Source: a bacterium (GTDB taxonomy: Bacteria > SZUA-79 > Acidulodesulfobacterales > Acidulodesulfobacteraceae). From it: a stretch of 64,000 nucleotides of DNA. The position numbers and the translations under genes were made by a program. Of this stretch, positions 35,473 through 44,998 are shown in pieces. How positions within the stretch are numbered: position 1 is the first letter of the stretch; each line of letters begins with the position of its first letter. The notes below the pieces were generated by a model. The model did no database searches. It saw only the letters and a program-made list of their open reading frames with translations, and had not been told where the DNA came from. The stretch spans positions 62,001-126,000 of the forward strand of contig JAJZVN010000002.1 of the NCBI GenBank assembly GCA_021845685.1, read 5' to 3'.

Positions 35473-38400
35473 TTAAATTTCTTTTACGATATTTCCTCCT
35501 GCGCCCTTAAGTTCGCATAATTTATTAAATATTTTAGATATAATTTCTTCAGGCGTCTCGCCGTCTTCAGGATAAGATGCGACCACAAATGTTGCCGTTA
35601 AAAGCTTTGAAGCAAGTTCTTCTTCTTTATAAAAGGGATATTCTTTTATTGAAGCAAGAAATCTGTTCGCAACATATAAAGCAGGTTCTTTTAAAGTGTT
35701 ATTGAGTATTATTGCAAATTCGTCATATCCGTATCTGACGACTACATCTGAGCCTCTGAGAGATTTTTTGAAAATATCAGCAATCTTTTTAAGCGCAATA
35801 TCTGAATGAAAATTACCGACTATGTCGTTATAATCTTTAAAATTATCTATATCTATAAATATAACGCTAAAAGCTATTTGGTATCTTTGAGCCCTGTTAA
35901 TTTCCTGAGCAAACCTGATATTAAAATAATTATGATCCAGTAAACCTGTTATATCGTCAAATAATCCTGCTTTATGAGGATATATAAGTTCTAATTCTCT
36001 AATTGATCTCGTTAGTTCTTCGGATGAAAATATTCTTTTCCCTATTACTCTGTCAATATTATTTGAAAGCCTCATTCTTTCTTCAACCGTTAAATCCTTT
36101 GATGTTATTATAAAAATAGGTATTTGAGATGAGACGGGATGTTTTTTAATATTTTCCGCTACTTCAAAGCCGTTGACGTCAGGCATTATCAGGTCTAATA
36201 ATATTAAATCAGGTTTATATTCAATAGCTATTTTTAATCCTTCATCGCCTGTATAAGCATGCAAAAGGTTAAATCCTTCAGGCTCAAGAATTTTTGAAAT
36301 CATTTTATGCGTAATTTCTTCATCGTCTATTAATAAAATATTTACCTGTCTTTTTTTTCTTTTTGTAGTCAATGTAAATTCAGATAAAGTTTTTATCAAA
36401 GTTTCTTTGTCTATCGGTTTAACAAGATAATCCGTTGCTCCGAGCGCATATCCTAAATCTTTATTGTCAATCATACTGGTAATTACGACAGGAATATTTT
36501 TTGTAGTTTTATCCGATTTTAAATCGCTTAATACTTCCCAGCCGTCTTTTTTAGGAATCATTACATCTAAAAGAATTGCAAAAGGTTTATATTCTTTAGC
36601 TTTTTCAATAGCTTCTATTCCGTCATAAGCATGAATAACAGAATATCCCGATTTTACTAAGTTAACGGTAAATAATTCTGAAGTAGGCAAATCGTCTTCT
36701 ACAACCAGCACAACAGGTTTGTTTCTTTTTTTGCCGAAATCGTCTCTAAATGTTTTATATTGAGTTTTGCCCATAATTAATTCGTTATTAACATTAATAG
36801 TTTGGGTTTGATCGACACATTGATTAATATCTATGCCTTCCGCTAAATTTGATGTATTTATTGCGTTTGGAATAATGAACGTAAACGTAGTTTGTCCATT
36901 TTCAACTGACTGAACGTTAATGTAGCCGCCGTGAAGTTCAATAATTTTTTTTGTTAAAGCAAGACCTAATCCTGTCCCTTCAAATTTTCTTGAGTAGCTG
37001 TTGTCAACCTGAATAAATTCGTCAAAAATAACTTTTAGGTTATTTTCAGGTATGCCGATTCCTTCATTAATAATATCTATTTGTAAGTATTCTAATGTAT
37101 TTTTTTTAGATCCTTTATCGGATACTATATTTTGTTCCGTCCTGGATGTATTGTTAACGGTATTATTGCAAATAATTTTAATATTTGAATTTTCAAAAGA
37201 AAATTTTATGGCATTACTTAAAAGATTATAAACTACCTGCTTAAATTTTATCCTATCGGCATACAGCTTATAATTTTCATTGTTGTTATAAATAATACTT
37301 AAAGACAGCATTTTTTGATCAAATAATGATTTTAATACAGTATTTACTTCTCCTAAAACTTCTTTGATAGAAAATATTGAATAGTCTAAATTAAATTTCC
37401 CGGCTTCAATCTTAGCTATATCTAATATATTATTTATTAATTGAAGAAGATGTTTTCCTGAAACTAATATATTATTGATATATTTTTTATGTTTATCGGT
37501 TATATTAGATGAATCTAATAAAAGATCCGAATATCCTATAATGGCGTTTAAAGGAGTTCTGAGTTCATGAGACATATTAGCTATAAATTTTGATTTTAAT
37601 TCATTGGCTTTAGCTAGTTCTTTGATAGAATTTTCTAATTGTTTGGTGCGGTCTATTATCTTTAATTCAAGGTTTTCATTAAGATTTTTAAGTTCTTTTT
37701 CATATTTCTTTTTTTCTGTTATATCTTTAGAAATGCCTATAGTCCCGATTATTTCTCCTTTATTATTTAAAATTCTGGAAATTGTAAGAGAAATATTTTC
37801 AAGACCATTATCTTTTCTTTTTAGAACAGTTTCATAATTTTGAACAAAATGTTCGGTGCGCAATCTATTTAAAATTTCATCGCGTTCAATTTTATTAATA
37901 TATAAATCAGATGCTAATGTACCTATAATATCTTTTTTTGAAAATCCTAATATTTTTTCTCCGCCTTTATTAAATTCTGTAATTTTACCGTTTTTATCGG
38001 TAACTATTATCATATCAAATGAGTCATCCAGAATATTTTTAAAATAATTTTTCTGATTTTTAAGCTGATTTATTATAGATTCTTTGTCTGAATGTGCTTT
38101 GTGTCTGTCATACAGTAAATCCCATATTAATTTAGCGCTTGTAGAATCAATTATCTCAACATTGAATTTCTTTTTTTTATTGCCAACTGCATCTTTGTCT
38201 TCATTAACACTATCATTATTATCACTATCATTATCGCAATTATTAATGTTTAGAGTAAAATTAACATCATATATATCTTTAAGTTCAGGTATAGTATAAA
38301 AAGGTTCTCCAGTTAGATTAAAAATAATATTAAAATCAAAATTATTATCAAGAGCTTCTTGTATTGAGTTTAAACATATAATGTTTAAACTCTTCGCATA

Positions 38401-38559
38401 TTGAACACCTTCTTTAAGCATATTTCTTGAAACTAATGCTGCAATTTCTATATTTTTATCTCCATAAAGAAGTTCTATAACTGATTTAGCGGCTTTCCCT
38501 CCGCCGTAAATTAAAATTTTAGCCATAAATTCTTTCATAAAATTTGTTTTTTTAATCAT
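35473..38559 (-). CDS. Hybrid histidine kinase: Rossmann-like, PAS, kinase, two REC, degenerate GGDEF
   Basis: A 1028-residue multidomain signalling protein with no transmembrane helix, so probably cytoplasmic. Domains in order: (1) a Rossmann-like nucleotide-binding module (about 12-160) beginning KILIYGGGKAAKSVIELL; (2) PAS (about 170-285); (3) HisKA with phospho-acceptor His 331 in MSHELRTPLNAIIGYSDLL; (4) HATPase with EGTGLGLALTKK; (5) REC 1 with LLDVMIPKKDGW; (6) REC 2 with LLDLIMPDVNGF; (7) a C-terminal GGDEF-like domain whose signature is YGYDEF (about 945), so cyclase activity is doubtful. The start could also be Met 8 or Met 12, and no strong Shine-Dalgarno decides between them. The Rossmann module may sense NAD(P)H or a nucleotide. 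Confidence 0.9.
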   Translation of the reverse strand: MIKKTNFMKEFMAKILIYGGGKAAKSVIELLYGDKNIEIAALVSRNMLKEGVQYAKSLNIICLNSIQEALDNNFDFNIIFNLTGEPFYTIPELKDIYDVNFTLNINNCDNDSDNNDSVNEDKDAVGNKKKKFNVEIIDSTSAKLIWDLLYDRHKAHSDKESIINQLKNQKNYFKNILDDSFDMIIVTDKNGKITEFNKGGEKILGFSKKDIIGTLASDLYINKIERDEILNRLRTEHFVQNYETVLKRKDNGLENISLTISRILNNKGEIIGTIGISKDITEKKKYEKELKNLNENLELKIIDRTKQLENSIKELAKANELKSKFIANMSHELRTPLNAIIGYSDLLLDSSNITDKHKKYINNILVSGKHLLQLINNILDIAKIEAGKFNLDYSIFSIKEVLGEVNTVLKSLFDQKMLSLSIIYNNNENYKLYADRIKFKQVVYNLLSNAIKFSFENSNIKIICNNTVNNTSRTEQNIVSDKGSKKNTLEYLQIDIINEGIGIPENNLKVIFDEFIQVDNSYSRKFEGTGLGLALTKKIIELHGGYINVQSVENGQTTFTFIIPNAINTSNLAEGIDINQCVDQTQTINVNNELIMGKTQYKTFRDDFGKKRNKPVVLVVEDDLPTSELFTVNLVKSGYSVIHAYDGIEAIEKAKEYKPFAILLDVMIPKKDGWEVLSDLKSDKTTKNIPVVITSMIDNKDLGYALGATDYLVKPIDKETLIKTLSEFTLTTKRKKRQVNILLIDDEEITHKMISKILEPEGFNLLHAYTGDEGLKIAIEYKPDLILLDLIMPDVNGFEVAENIKKHPVSSQIPIFIITSKDLTVEERMRLSNNIDRVIGKRIFSSEELTRSIRELELIYPHKAGLFDDITGLLDHNYFNIRFAQEINRAQRYQIAFSVIFIDIDNFKDYNDIVGNFHSDIALKKIADIFKKSLRGSDVVVRYGYDEFAIILNNTLKEPALYVANRFLASIKEYPFYKEEELASKLLTATFVVASYPEDGETPEEIISKIFNKLCELKGAGGNIVKEI

Positions 38560-38650
38560 AAATCAAATTATTATTTAGTCTAAAGACTTAATTCTCCCTT
38601 ATTTTTAATTTTTTAGAAAATTTAAATTGTAATAAATTATAATCAAAATT

Positions 38651-39799
38651 TTACAAATTTATAAATTTAATAAATTCATCAACTATTTCAGGATCCCACT
38701 GCCCTGAGTTTTTTTCATTTTCAAATATAAACAAAGCCGCTTCCATAGTCAACGCTTGTCTATATGGTCTATCGCTGGTCATTGCATCGTAAGAATCAAC
38801 AACAGACAGGACTCTTGATAAGTATGGAATATTTTGGCAGATTAATTCACCGGGATAACCGTTTCCGTCAAACCTTTCATGGTGGTATCTGACAATATAA
38901 GATTCTTTTTTAAGAGAAATTAAAGGTTTGCAAATATCGCTGCTTGTTATGGAATGATTTCTTATCAAATTAAGTTCTTTATCGGACAGTTTTTCTGTTT
39001 TATTTAAAATATCATTCGGTATCCCGATTTTGCCTATATCATGTATGCATCCAGCTCTTTTAAGCAGTAAACAATCTTCTTGGTGCAACCCCAAATATTT
39101 TCCGAAATTATAAGCCAGTATACTGACCCGTTTAGAATGACCGCTTGTATATTTGTCTTTGGCTTCAATAGCTAAAGCTAGAGACATTATTATATTTTCT
39201 GAATTTTCTAAAGTATCATGCAGTTTTTTTAAATTTATTAGCGAATTTACTTTGGATTTGAAAATATTTTTTACAATAGGTTTTGCAATATAATCGTTAG
39301 CCCCGAGTTCTATACCTTTAGAAATAATAGAAGATTCGTTTAAAGCGCTTACAATCAAAACAGGGATATTGCCTACAGGATTACCAAAACTGCCGCAGGA
39401 TCTGATTTTTTCCAATACATCAAAACCGTTGATTAACGGCATCATTAAATCTAAAATTATTAAATCAATATTGATCGAAGAAAATACAATATCTAATGCT
39501 TTTTTTCCGTCTTCTGCAATAATTATATTGAATTTAACCGACGCCTCATTTCTTGAAAATTTTTGCGGCGCAGAAGATTCTATTATAGCTTTCATAAGTT
39601 CGGCATTTATTTTATTGTCTTCGGCTATCAGAATATTGAAAGGGATTTTGTCAATTTCATCGGTTTGTTTTTTATAGGAGGAAGAAACATGTCTTGAGCC
39701 AAAGTTACTGCTGTTTCTTTTATCGTGTTTTAAAAGTTTATCTAATATAAATGCATCATCATTTTTTACCAATCTCAGCATTTTTACAGGATCCATCAT
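38651..39799 (-). CDS. RpfG-type response regulator with HD-GYP domain
   Basis: A 382-residue probable cyclic-di-GMP phosphodiesterase. A receiver domain (about 55-190, phospho-Asp in LIILDLMMPLINGFD) is followed by an HD-GYP domain with HSKRVSILAYN, the metal-binding HDIGKIGIPN, HHERFDGNGYPG and DSYDAMTSDRPYR. All catalytic residues appear intact. A ~45-residue polar N-terminus precedes the receiver. It lies next to the hybrid kinase gene on the same strand, suggesting a phosphorelay linked to c-di-GMP breakdown. Confidence 0.95.
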   Translation of the reverse strand: MMDPVKMLRLVKNDDAFILDKLLKHDKRNSSNFGSRHVSSSYKKQTDEIDKIPFNILIAEDNKINAELMKAIIESSAPQKFSRNEASVKFNIIIAEDGKKALDIVFSSINIDLIILDLMMPLINGFDVLEKIRSCGSFGNPVGNIPVLIVSALNESSIISKGIELGANDYIAKPIVKNIFKSKVNSLINLKKLHDTLENSENIIMSLALAIEAKDKYTSGHSKRVSILAYNFGKYLGLHQEDCLLLKRAGCIHDIGKIGIPNDILNKTEKLSDKELNLIRNHSITSSDICKPLISLKKESYIVRYHHERFDGNGYPGELICQNIPYLSRVLSVVDSYDAMTSDRPYRQALTMEAALFIFENEKNSGQWDPEIVDEFIKFINL

Positions 39800-39898
39800 T
39801 AAATGAATAAAATTTTAATTTTAATTATATTTATTTATATATTTACTTAACTTACATATATTATATTTTATTTATGTTTGTCAATATTATTGTTATGC

Positions 39899-40064
39899 CT
39901 TAATCCGCAATAGAAATTATTATATATAAAGCAATATTTTAAGAACTCCGGATTCCCGCTTTCGCGGGTATAACTTTGAGAGATTTTATTCTTTCACCAA
40001 TTTGGTGTCATTCCACCGAAAGCGGGAATATAATGTTATTATTTAGCATTAAAATTTCTTAGAT
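39899..40064. repeat. R1 dispersed repeat, copy D (diverged)
   Basis: A ~165-bp element between the HD-GYP and glgA genes. The left end CCGCAATAGAAATTATT resembles the R1 terminus. The interior has GGATTCCCGCTTTCGCGGGTATAAC and TTCACCAATTTGGTGTCATTCC, the reverse arrangement of copies A-C, and CCGAAAGCGGGAATA. It is recognisable but eroded. Confidence 0.65.
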
Positions 40065-40098
40065 AGCTTTTAAATTAGGTTTTTGGTTATATATTGAT

Positions 40099-41607
40099 TT
40101 ATATTATTTCATTGTATAAGTCAATATATTCATTTATACTTTTTTCCCATGAAAAATTACTTTTCATCCCGTTTAAAATAAGTTTTGCCACAGTATTTTT
40201 ATCATTATAATATAATGAAATTGCATAATTAACAGTTTTAATCAAATCTTCGCCGTTAAAATTATAAAATTTAAAACCGTTTGATTCTCCAATATTAATT
40301 CCGTCAAAATTAATTATAGTATCGTCTAAGCCTCCAGTTCCTCTTACGATAGGAACAGTTCCGTATATTAAGCTGTACATCTGGTTCAGCCCGCAAGGTT
40401 CGTATTTGGAAGGCATTACATAAAAATCGCTCCCTGCTTCAATTTTATGTGCCAGTTGATTATTGTATTCTATTTTTAAACCTACATTTTGCGGATATGC
40501 ATCGGCTATTTTTTTCAGTTCTTCTTCTATTTTAGAATTGCCGGTTCCGAGAATTATAATCACGGCATTATTTTTTATTATTTCAGGAATAGCTTCTATT
40601 AATATATTAAACCCTTTTTGTTCATCAAGCCGCGCAATAATGCCGATTATCGGTTTATCTATTAAATCAGGAATTAAATCTTTTCCAAAAAAAATATTTA
40701 ATAAATCCTTTTTACACGATTTTTTTCCTGTTTTATAATTTTTATATGTAAAATTTTTAGCTATATATTTATCCGTTTCAGGATTCCATTCATCATAATC
40801 AACGCCGTTTAATATTCCGTGAAGCTTTTTATTGCCGGTTTCAAGAACTCCTTCTAATCCAAAGCCGTATTCTTTTGTTTGAATTTCAAGGGCATATTTT
40901 TTGCTGACGGTAGTTACAACGTCTGCAAATTCTATTCCTCCTTTGAGAAGGTTTATTTTTCCAAAATATTCAAACCCTTCAATGTTCAATAAATATTTAC
41001 TTAAAAAAGTGCATTGGAATTGTTCCGCAGGAAATAAACCTTGATATCCTAAATTATGAATAGTCAATAAAGTTTTTGAAGACAGCTTAAATTTAAATTT
41101 TACAAGAGCGGGAATTAACGAAGTTTGCCAATCATTGCAATGAATTACGTCAAATTTCATCATATTGTCGGAAGCATAAACAAGCGATGCGTAATTAAAG
41201 AAAGCAAATCTTAACAAATTGTCCTCATAATCAATATTTCCATTGGAATATAAAAAATCACGATTAAATAAATAATCGTTTTTTATAAATAAAATGTTTA
41301 CCCCTTTATATTTATAAGGTAAAATGTCAAAAAATCGCAATTCGTTTGCAATTTTTTTCTTAGATAAGTTATCTATATTATTATTATGAAAAAATTTTAA
41401 ACAATCCTCCGGCGGATCAATTTCTATTTTGGAAATTTTTCCTGAGATTCTGAATTTTTGCTGACTTACCTGTTTGTAATACGGCACGCAAACCGTAACA
41501 TTTAAACCTTTTTGAACAAGATTGACGGTTATAGCTTCGGCAACTTCGGCAAGCCCTCCGCTTTTGGCAAACGGATAGTATTCAGGCGTCATAAAAAGAA
41601 CATTCAT
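40099..41607 (-). CDS. glgA: Glycogen (starch) synthase
   Basis: A GT5 glycosyltransferase that extends alpha-1,4-glucan using ADP-glucose. The 502-residue length is typical. The N-terminal substrate-binding KSGGLAEVAEA (Lys 15, in place of the more common KTGGL), the HNLGYQG region, and the C-terminal EPCGLNQMYSLIYGTVPIVRGTGGLDDT are diagnostic. It implies glycogen storage, but no other glg gene is in the window. The dksA-like gene lies 42 bases upstream on the same strand. Confidence 0.96.
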   Translation of the reverse strand: MNVLFMTPEYYPFAKSGGLAEVAEAITVNLVQKGLNVTVCVPYYKQVSQQKFRISGKISKIEIDPPEDCLKFFHNNNIDNLSKKKIANELRFFDILPYKYKGVNILFIKNDYLFNRDFLYSNGNIDYEDNLLRFAFFNYASLVYASDNMMKFDVIHCNDWQTSLIPALVKFKFKLSSKTLLTIHNLGYQGLFPAEQFQCTFLSKYLLNIEGFEYFGKINLLKGGIEFADVVTTVSKKYALEIQTKEYGFGLEGVLETGNKKLHGILNGVDYDEWNPETDKYIAKNFTYKNYKTGKKSCKKDLLNIFFGKDLIPDLIDKPIIGIIARLDEQKGFNILIEAIPEIIKNNAVIIILGTGNSKIEEELKKIADAYPQNVGLKIEYNNQLAHKIEAGSDFYVMPSKYEPCGLNQMYSLIYGTVPIVRGTGGLDDTIINFDGINIGESNGFKFYNFNGEDLIKTVNYAISLYYNDKNTVAKLILNGMKSNFSWEKSINEYIDLYNEII

Positions 41608-41649
41608 AGTGTGTTATAATCTTATTTTAATTTTTAATAAAGTTTAAGT

Positions 41650-42015
41650 TTAAATATTATGTTTTTTTTCAAATTCTTCTTCTTTGGTTTTGCATCGTAT
41701 GCACATTGTAGCTTCAGGACGCGACTCTAATCTCTTAACGGAAATTTCCTGTCCGCATTCAATACATATTCCGTAAGTTCCGTTATTAATTCTTTCAATA
41801 GCCTGATTTATTTTAGGTATAAGTTTTCTTTCTCTGTCTCTTATCCTAAGTTCAAAATTTCTGTCAGATTCTAAGGTCGCTCTGTCGGTCGGATCCGGAA
41901 AATTTTCTTCTTCGGTCCGAGACATAGTATCAACTGTTTTAATAGCTTCATTAATCAGAGAATTTAATTTATTATTTAAAATTTCTCTAAAATATACTAA
42001 TTGTTCCTGATTCAT
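41650..42015 (-). CDS. dksA: DksA/TraR-family zinc-finger transcription factor
   Basis: A 121-residue protein that would bind the secondary channel of RNA polymerase with ppGpp. It has a coiled coil with the tip motif DPTDRA (DxxDxA) at about residues 41-46, and a C-terminal four-Cys zinc finger (CIECG...CIRC). Both key tip aspartates and all four cysteines are present, as in canonical DksA. It lies just upstream of glgA on the same strand. Confidence 0.92.
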   Translation of the reverse strand: MNQEQLVYFREILNNKLNSLINEAIKTVDTMSRTEEENFPDPTDRATLESDRNFELRIRDRERKLIPKINQAIERINNGTYGICIECGQEISVKRLESRPEATMCIRCKTKEEEFEKKHNI

Positions 42016-42134
42016 TTTAAAATTTAATAATTAAAATATAAAAAGTTAAAATTTAATTTAGTTGACTAATTTAAAAATTATAACATAATTTTTAAATTTA
42101 AATAATAATAATTTATTATACTTTATATATTTAA

Positions 42135-43184
42135 TCAATAATATTTAATTATCTCATAATTATTTAATCTCTGAGCAGGTATATAACCCGCATCTTTTAT
42201 TATACGGACCATTTCAGTTTCTTCTATCATTGGATTGCATGTGCCTGCAGCCTTGACGACATTTTCTTCAATCATAGTGGAACCTAAATCATTCGCTCCG
42301 AAACTTAATGCCGCCTGAGCCATTTTTGCTCCTTGAGTTACCCAAGAAGCCTGTATATTATCAAAATTATCAAGAATAATTCTTGAAATAGACAAAACTT
42401 TAAGATAATAATGACCATACGTGTTTCTTGGATTTAACTTTGTATTTTTGCTCTGAAAACTCCATGGAATAAAAGCTCTAAAGCCGCCTGTTCTATCTTG
42501 AAGTTCACGTAATTTAAACAAATGCGCTATTATTTCTTCGTCAGTTTCTATAGTTCCGAACATCATGGTAGCAGAAGAATTTAATCCTATTTTATGAGCC
42601 GTTTCCATCACTTCGAGCCATTTATCGCTGCCAATTTTATTCGGACTTATTTTAGCTCTTACTCTGTCGGAAAGAATTTCGGCGCCTCCCCCCGGAATTG
42701 ACTGTAAACCCGCCTCTTTCAAAAGCATAAGAGTTTCTTTAACTGTTAAATTATTATTGTCCGCCAGATAATATATTTCAGGGGGGGAAAATCCATGAAT
42801 ATGAATATCAAAATTTTGTTTGATGCAGGATAATAAATCTAAATAATAATCAAAATTTATATCAAAATTTAATCCGCCCTGTATTAATATTTGCGTTCCG
42901 CCCAAATCAACAGTTTCTTTAATCTTTTTAAATATTTCTTTTTTATCTAATGTATATGCGCCGTCATCGTTTTTGTTTTTATAAAAAGCGCAAAATTTAC
43001 ACTGCGACGAACATATATTCGTATAATTTATATTTCTGTCTATTATAAAAGTGACTATACTGCCGCCATGTTTTTCTTTTCTAATAGAATCAGCTATTTT
43101 TCCAATTTTAATTAAATCATTATTTTTAAATATCTTTAAAGCCTCATTTTTATCTACTCTTTTTTTATAATCGGTCGGCAGCAT
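42135..43184 (-). CDS. mqnC: Cyclic dehypoxanthinyl futalosine synthase
   Basis: A radical SAM enzyme of the futalosine pathway of menaquinone synthesis, cyclising dehypoxanthine futalosine. The cluster motif is CSSQCKFCAFYK. MqnC-type motifs GGTQILIQGGLN, HIHGFSPPEI, LQSIPGGGAEILSDRVR and GFRAFIPWSFQ distinguish it from MqnE and the F0 synthase CofH, which are related. The 349-residue length is normal. No other mqn gene is in the window. The gene implies that menaquinone, not ubiquinone, is the main respiratory quinone. Confidence 0.93.
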   Translation of the reverse strand: MLPTDYKKRVDKNEALKIFKNNDLIKIGKIADSIRKEKHGGSIVTFIIDRNINYTNICSSQCKFCAFYKNKNDDGAYTLDKKEIFKKIKETVDLGGTQILIQGGLNFDINFDYYLDLLSCIKQNFDIHIHGFSPPEIYYLADNNNLTVKETLMLLKEAGLQSIPGGGAEILSDRVRAKISPNKIGSDKWLEVMETAHKIGLNSSATMMFGTIETDEEIIAHLFKLRELQDRTGGFRAFIPWSFQSKNTKLNPRNTYGHYYLKVLSISRIILDNFDNIQASWVTQGAKMAQAALSFGANDLGSTMIEENVVKAAGTCNPMIEETEMVRIIKDAGYIPAQRLNNYEIIKYY

Positions 43185-43254
43185 AATTATAAATTTCCTT
43201 AAACTTTAATATAAATTAAATATTTTTTTTTAATTAGTTTTCACTTATTATTTT

Positions 43255-43379
43255 TAGCGAAAATGCACCCGTTGGGTGAAAACTTAAATACCCGCAAGGT
43301 CATTCCTGCATAAGCAGAAATCTAATGTTTCATATAACTTTAGAGTTATTTTAAAGATTTATACCGGCAATTTTAAGTT
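43255..43379. repeat. R1 dispersed repeat, partial copy E
   Basis: About 125 bp between mqnC and fliI. It keeps an internal CACCCGTTGGGTGAAAACTT, GGTCATTCCTGCATAAGCAGAAAT, and the right terminus CCGGCAATTTTAAG. The left end is missing or degraded. Confidence 0.6.
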
Positions 43380-43435
43380 AACCGTGTCTATTACTTTATA
43401 ATTATTATATTAACTATATATTATATTAACTATTG

Positions 43436-44758
43436 CTAAATAAGTTCTTTTAGCTGATTTACACTTTCGCCGTAAGAACACTCTTCGTCAAAATTTTGTC
43501 TTATAAAATTTTTTATTTTATCTATACTGTCAATTGCAAAATCAATGTCTTTATTGGAACCTTTTGAATAAGCTCCGATATTAATAAGGTCTTCATTAGT
43601 TCTGTAGTCAGAAACCACTTTTAAAACTTTCCTTGCCTGAACAAGATGTTCATTTGAAATAATATCAGGCATAACCCTTGAAATGCTTGATAGCGGATCA
43701 ATTGCCGGAAAAATACCCTCCTCGGCTATTTTTCTTGATAAAACTATATGCCCGTCTAATATAGACCTAGCGGTATCAGATATAGGTTCGTTTAAATCGT
43801 CGCCTTCCACTAAAACGGTATAAATACCTGTAATGCTTCCTTTATCGGATATTGCAGCCCTCTCTAATAGTTTAGGCAAAACAGAAAAGACATAAGGAGT
43901 ATAACCTCTCATAGTAGGAGGTTCTCCTGCCGACAATCCTATTTCTCTGATTGCCATTGCAAATCTTGTCAATGAATCCATCATTAATAAAACATCCTCG
44001 CCTCTGTCTCTAAAATATTCTGCTACCGAAGTTGCGGCAAACGCGGCTCTCATCCTGACAAGCGGAGATTTATCTGAAGTCGCAACAATAATAATAGATT
44101 TTTTAAGCCCTTCTTCTCCGAGGCTTTTTTCTATAAATTCTCTAACCTCTCTTCCTCTTTCACCTATTAAAGCTATAACATTAACGCTTGCGGAAGTATA
44201 TTTTGCGGTCATGCCCATAAGAGTGCTTTTGCCTACGCCTGAACCTGCAAAAATACCTATTCGTTGTCCTTTTCCTATCGTAAATAATGCATTAATTGCT
44301 CTAACTCCAACATCCATAACTTCTTTTATTCTGCTTCGCGACAATGGAGAAGGTGGGTCATTAACAATTTTTGCATAATCGGCGCATATTATTTTGCCTT
44401 TATTATCAATAGGATTTCCGAAAGCATCGACTACTCTGCCTTTTAAATTGTCTCCAACCGGAAATTTTTCTTCTTCGTCTAATAATATTACTTTGCTGTC
44501 CTGATTGATTCCTGAAATATCGCCATAAGGCATTAAAATAGCTTTTCCGTCTTTAAAACCGACAACCTCAGCAGTGATGAATTGTTCATTGCCCGTTTTG
44601 GCATTATTTATAATTTTACATATTTTTCCGATTGACAAATAAGGGTGTGTAGTTTCAATTGCAAGACCAACGGCTTTAGTTATATTTCCGCTTATAATAT
44701 AAGTATCAGTATTATTTGCCGTATCAAGATATTCCCCTAAATTGATAATTTTACCCAT
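43436..44758 (-). CDS. fliI: Flagellum-specific ATPase FliI
   Basis: The ATPase of the flagellar type III export apparatus. The 440-residue length is typical. Walker A GSGVGKST lies at about 168-175, the Walker B region is VLLMMDSLTRFAMAIREIGL, and GEPPTMRGYTPYVFSVLP follows, an F1-beta-like flagellar/T3SS signature. The first ~30 codons and start region are duplicated in tandem just upstream (44670-44931), so a second, truncated start lies in the leader. It is not next to fliH or fliJ here. Confidence 0.95.
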   Translation of the reverse strand: MGKIINLGEYLDTANNTDTYIISGNITKAVGLAIETTHPYLSIGKICKIINNAKTGNEQFITAEVVGFKDGKAILMPYGDISGINQDSKVILLDEEEKFPVGDNLKGRVVDAFGNPIDNKGKIICADYAKIVNDPPSPLSRSRIKEVMDVGVRAINALFTIGKGQRIGIFAGSGVGKSTLMGMTAKYTSASVNVIALIGERGREVREFIEKSLGEEGLKKSIIIVATSDKSPLVRMRAAFAATSVAEYFRDRGEDVLLMMDSLTRFAMAIREIGLSAGEPPTMRGYTPYVFSVLPKLLERAAISDKGSITGIYTVLVEGDDLNEPISDTARSILDGHIVLSRKIAEEGIFPAIDPLSSISRVMPDIISNEHLVQARKVLKVVSDYRTNEDLINIGAYSKGSNKDIDFAIDSIDKIKNFIRQNFDEECSYGESVNQLKELI

Positions 44759-44931
44759 AAAATCAAAATAATTATTATTTTAAAGTTTATTCGTAACTAT
44801 ACGGCTTTAGTTATATTTCCGCTTATAATATAAGTATCCGTATTATTTGCCGTATCAAGATATTCCCCTAAGTTGATAATTTTACCCATAAAATAAAAAT
44901 AATTATTATTTTAAAGTTTATTCGTAACTAT
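44670..44931. repeat. 131-bp tandem duplication of the fliI 5' end
   Basis: Two near-identical 131-bp units occur in direct tandem, about 44670-44800 and 44801-44931, differing at only a few bases. Each contains the fliI start codon, the first ~30 codons and the upstream TTTTAAAGTTTATTCGTAAC stretch. Part of the upstream stretch (AATAATTATTATTTTAAAG) recurs a third time near 44974-44996. Confidence 0.9.
44797..44889 (-). other. 30-codon truncated fliI start (leader reading frame)
   Basis: Created by the tandem duplication. It reads MGKIINLGEYLDTANNTDTY and ten more residues, matching FliI 1-30, then a stop (TAG at 44799-44797). It ends 39 bases before the true fliI ATG. It could be translated as an upstream reading frame and influence fliI translation, but there is no direct sign of that. 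Confidence 0.6.
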
Positions 44932-44998
44932 ATAGGCTTCATTATCTCTATCCCTAAGCCAAAAGTTTTTTAAAATAATTATTATTTTAAAGTTTATA

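Noticed and set aside
36700-38300. Several + strand frames opposite the hybrid kinase
   Set aside because: They are shadows of the minus-strand gene, with no start signals and no recognisable motifs.
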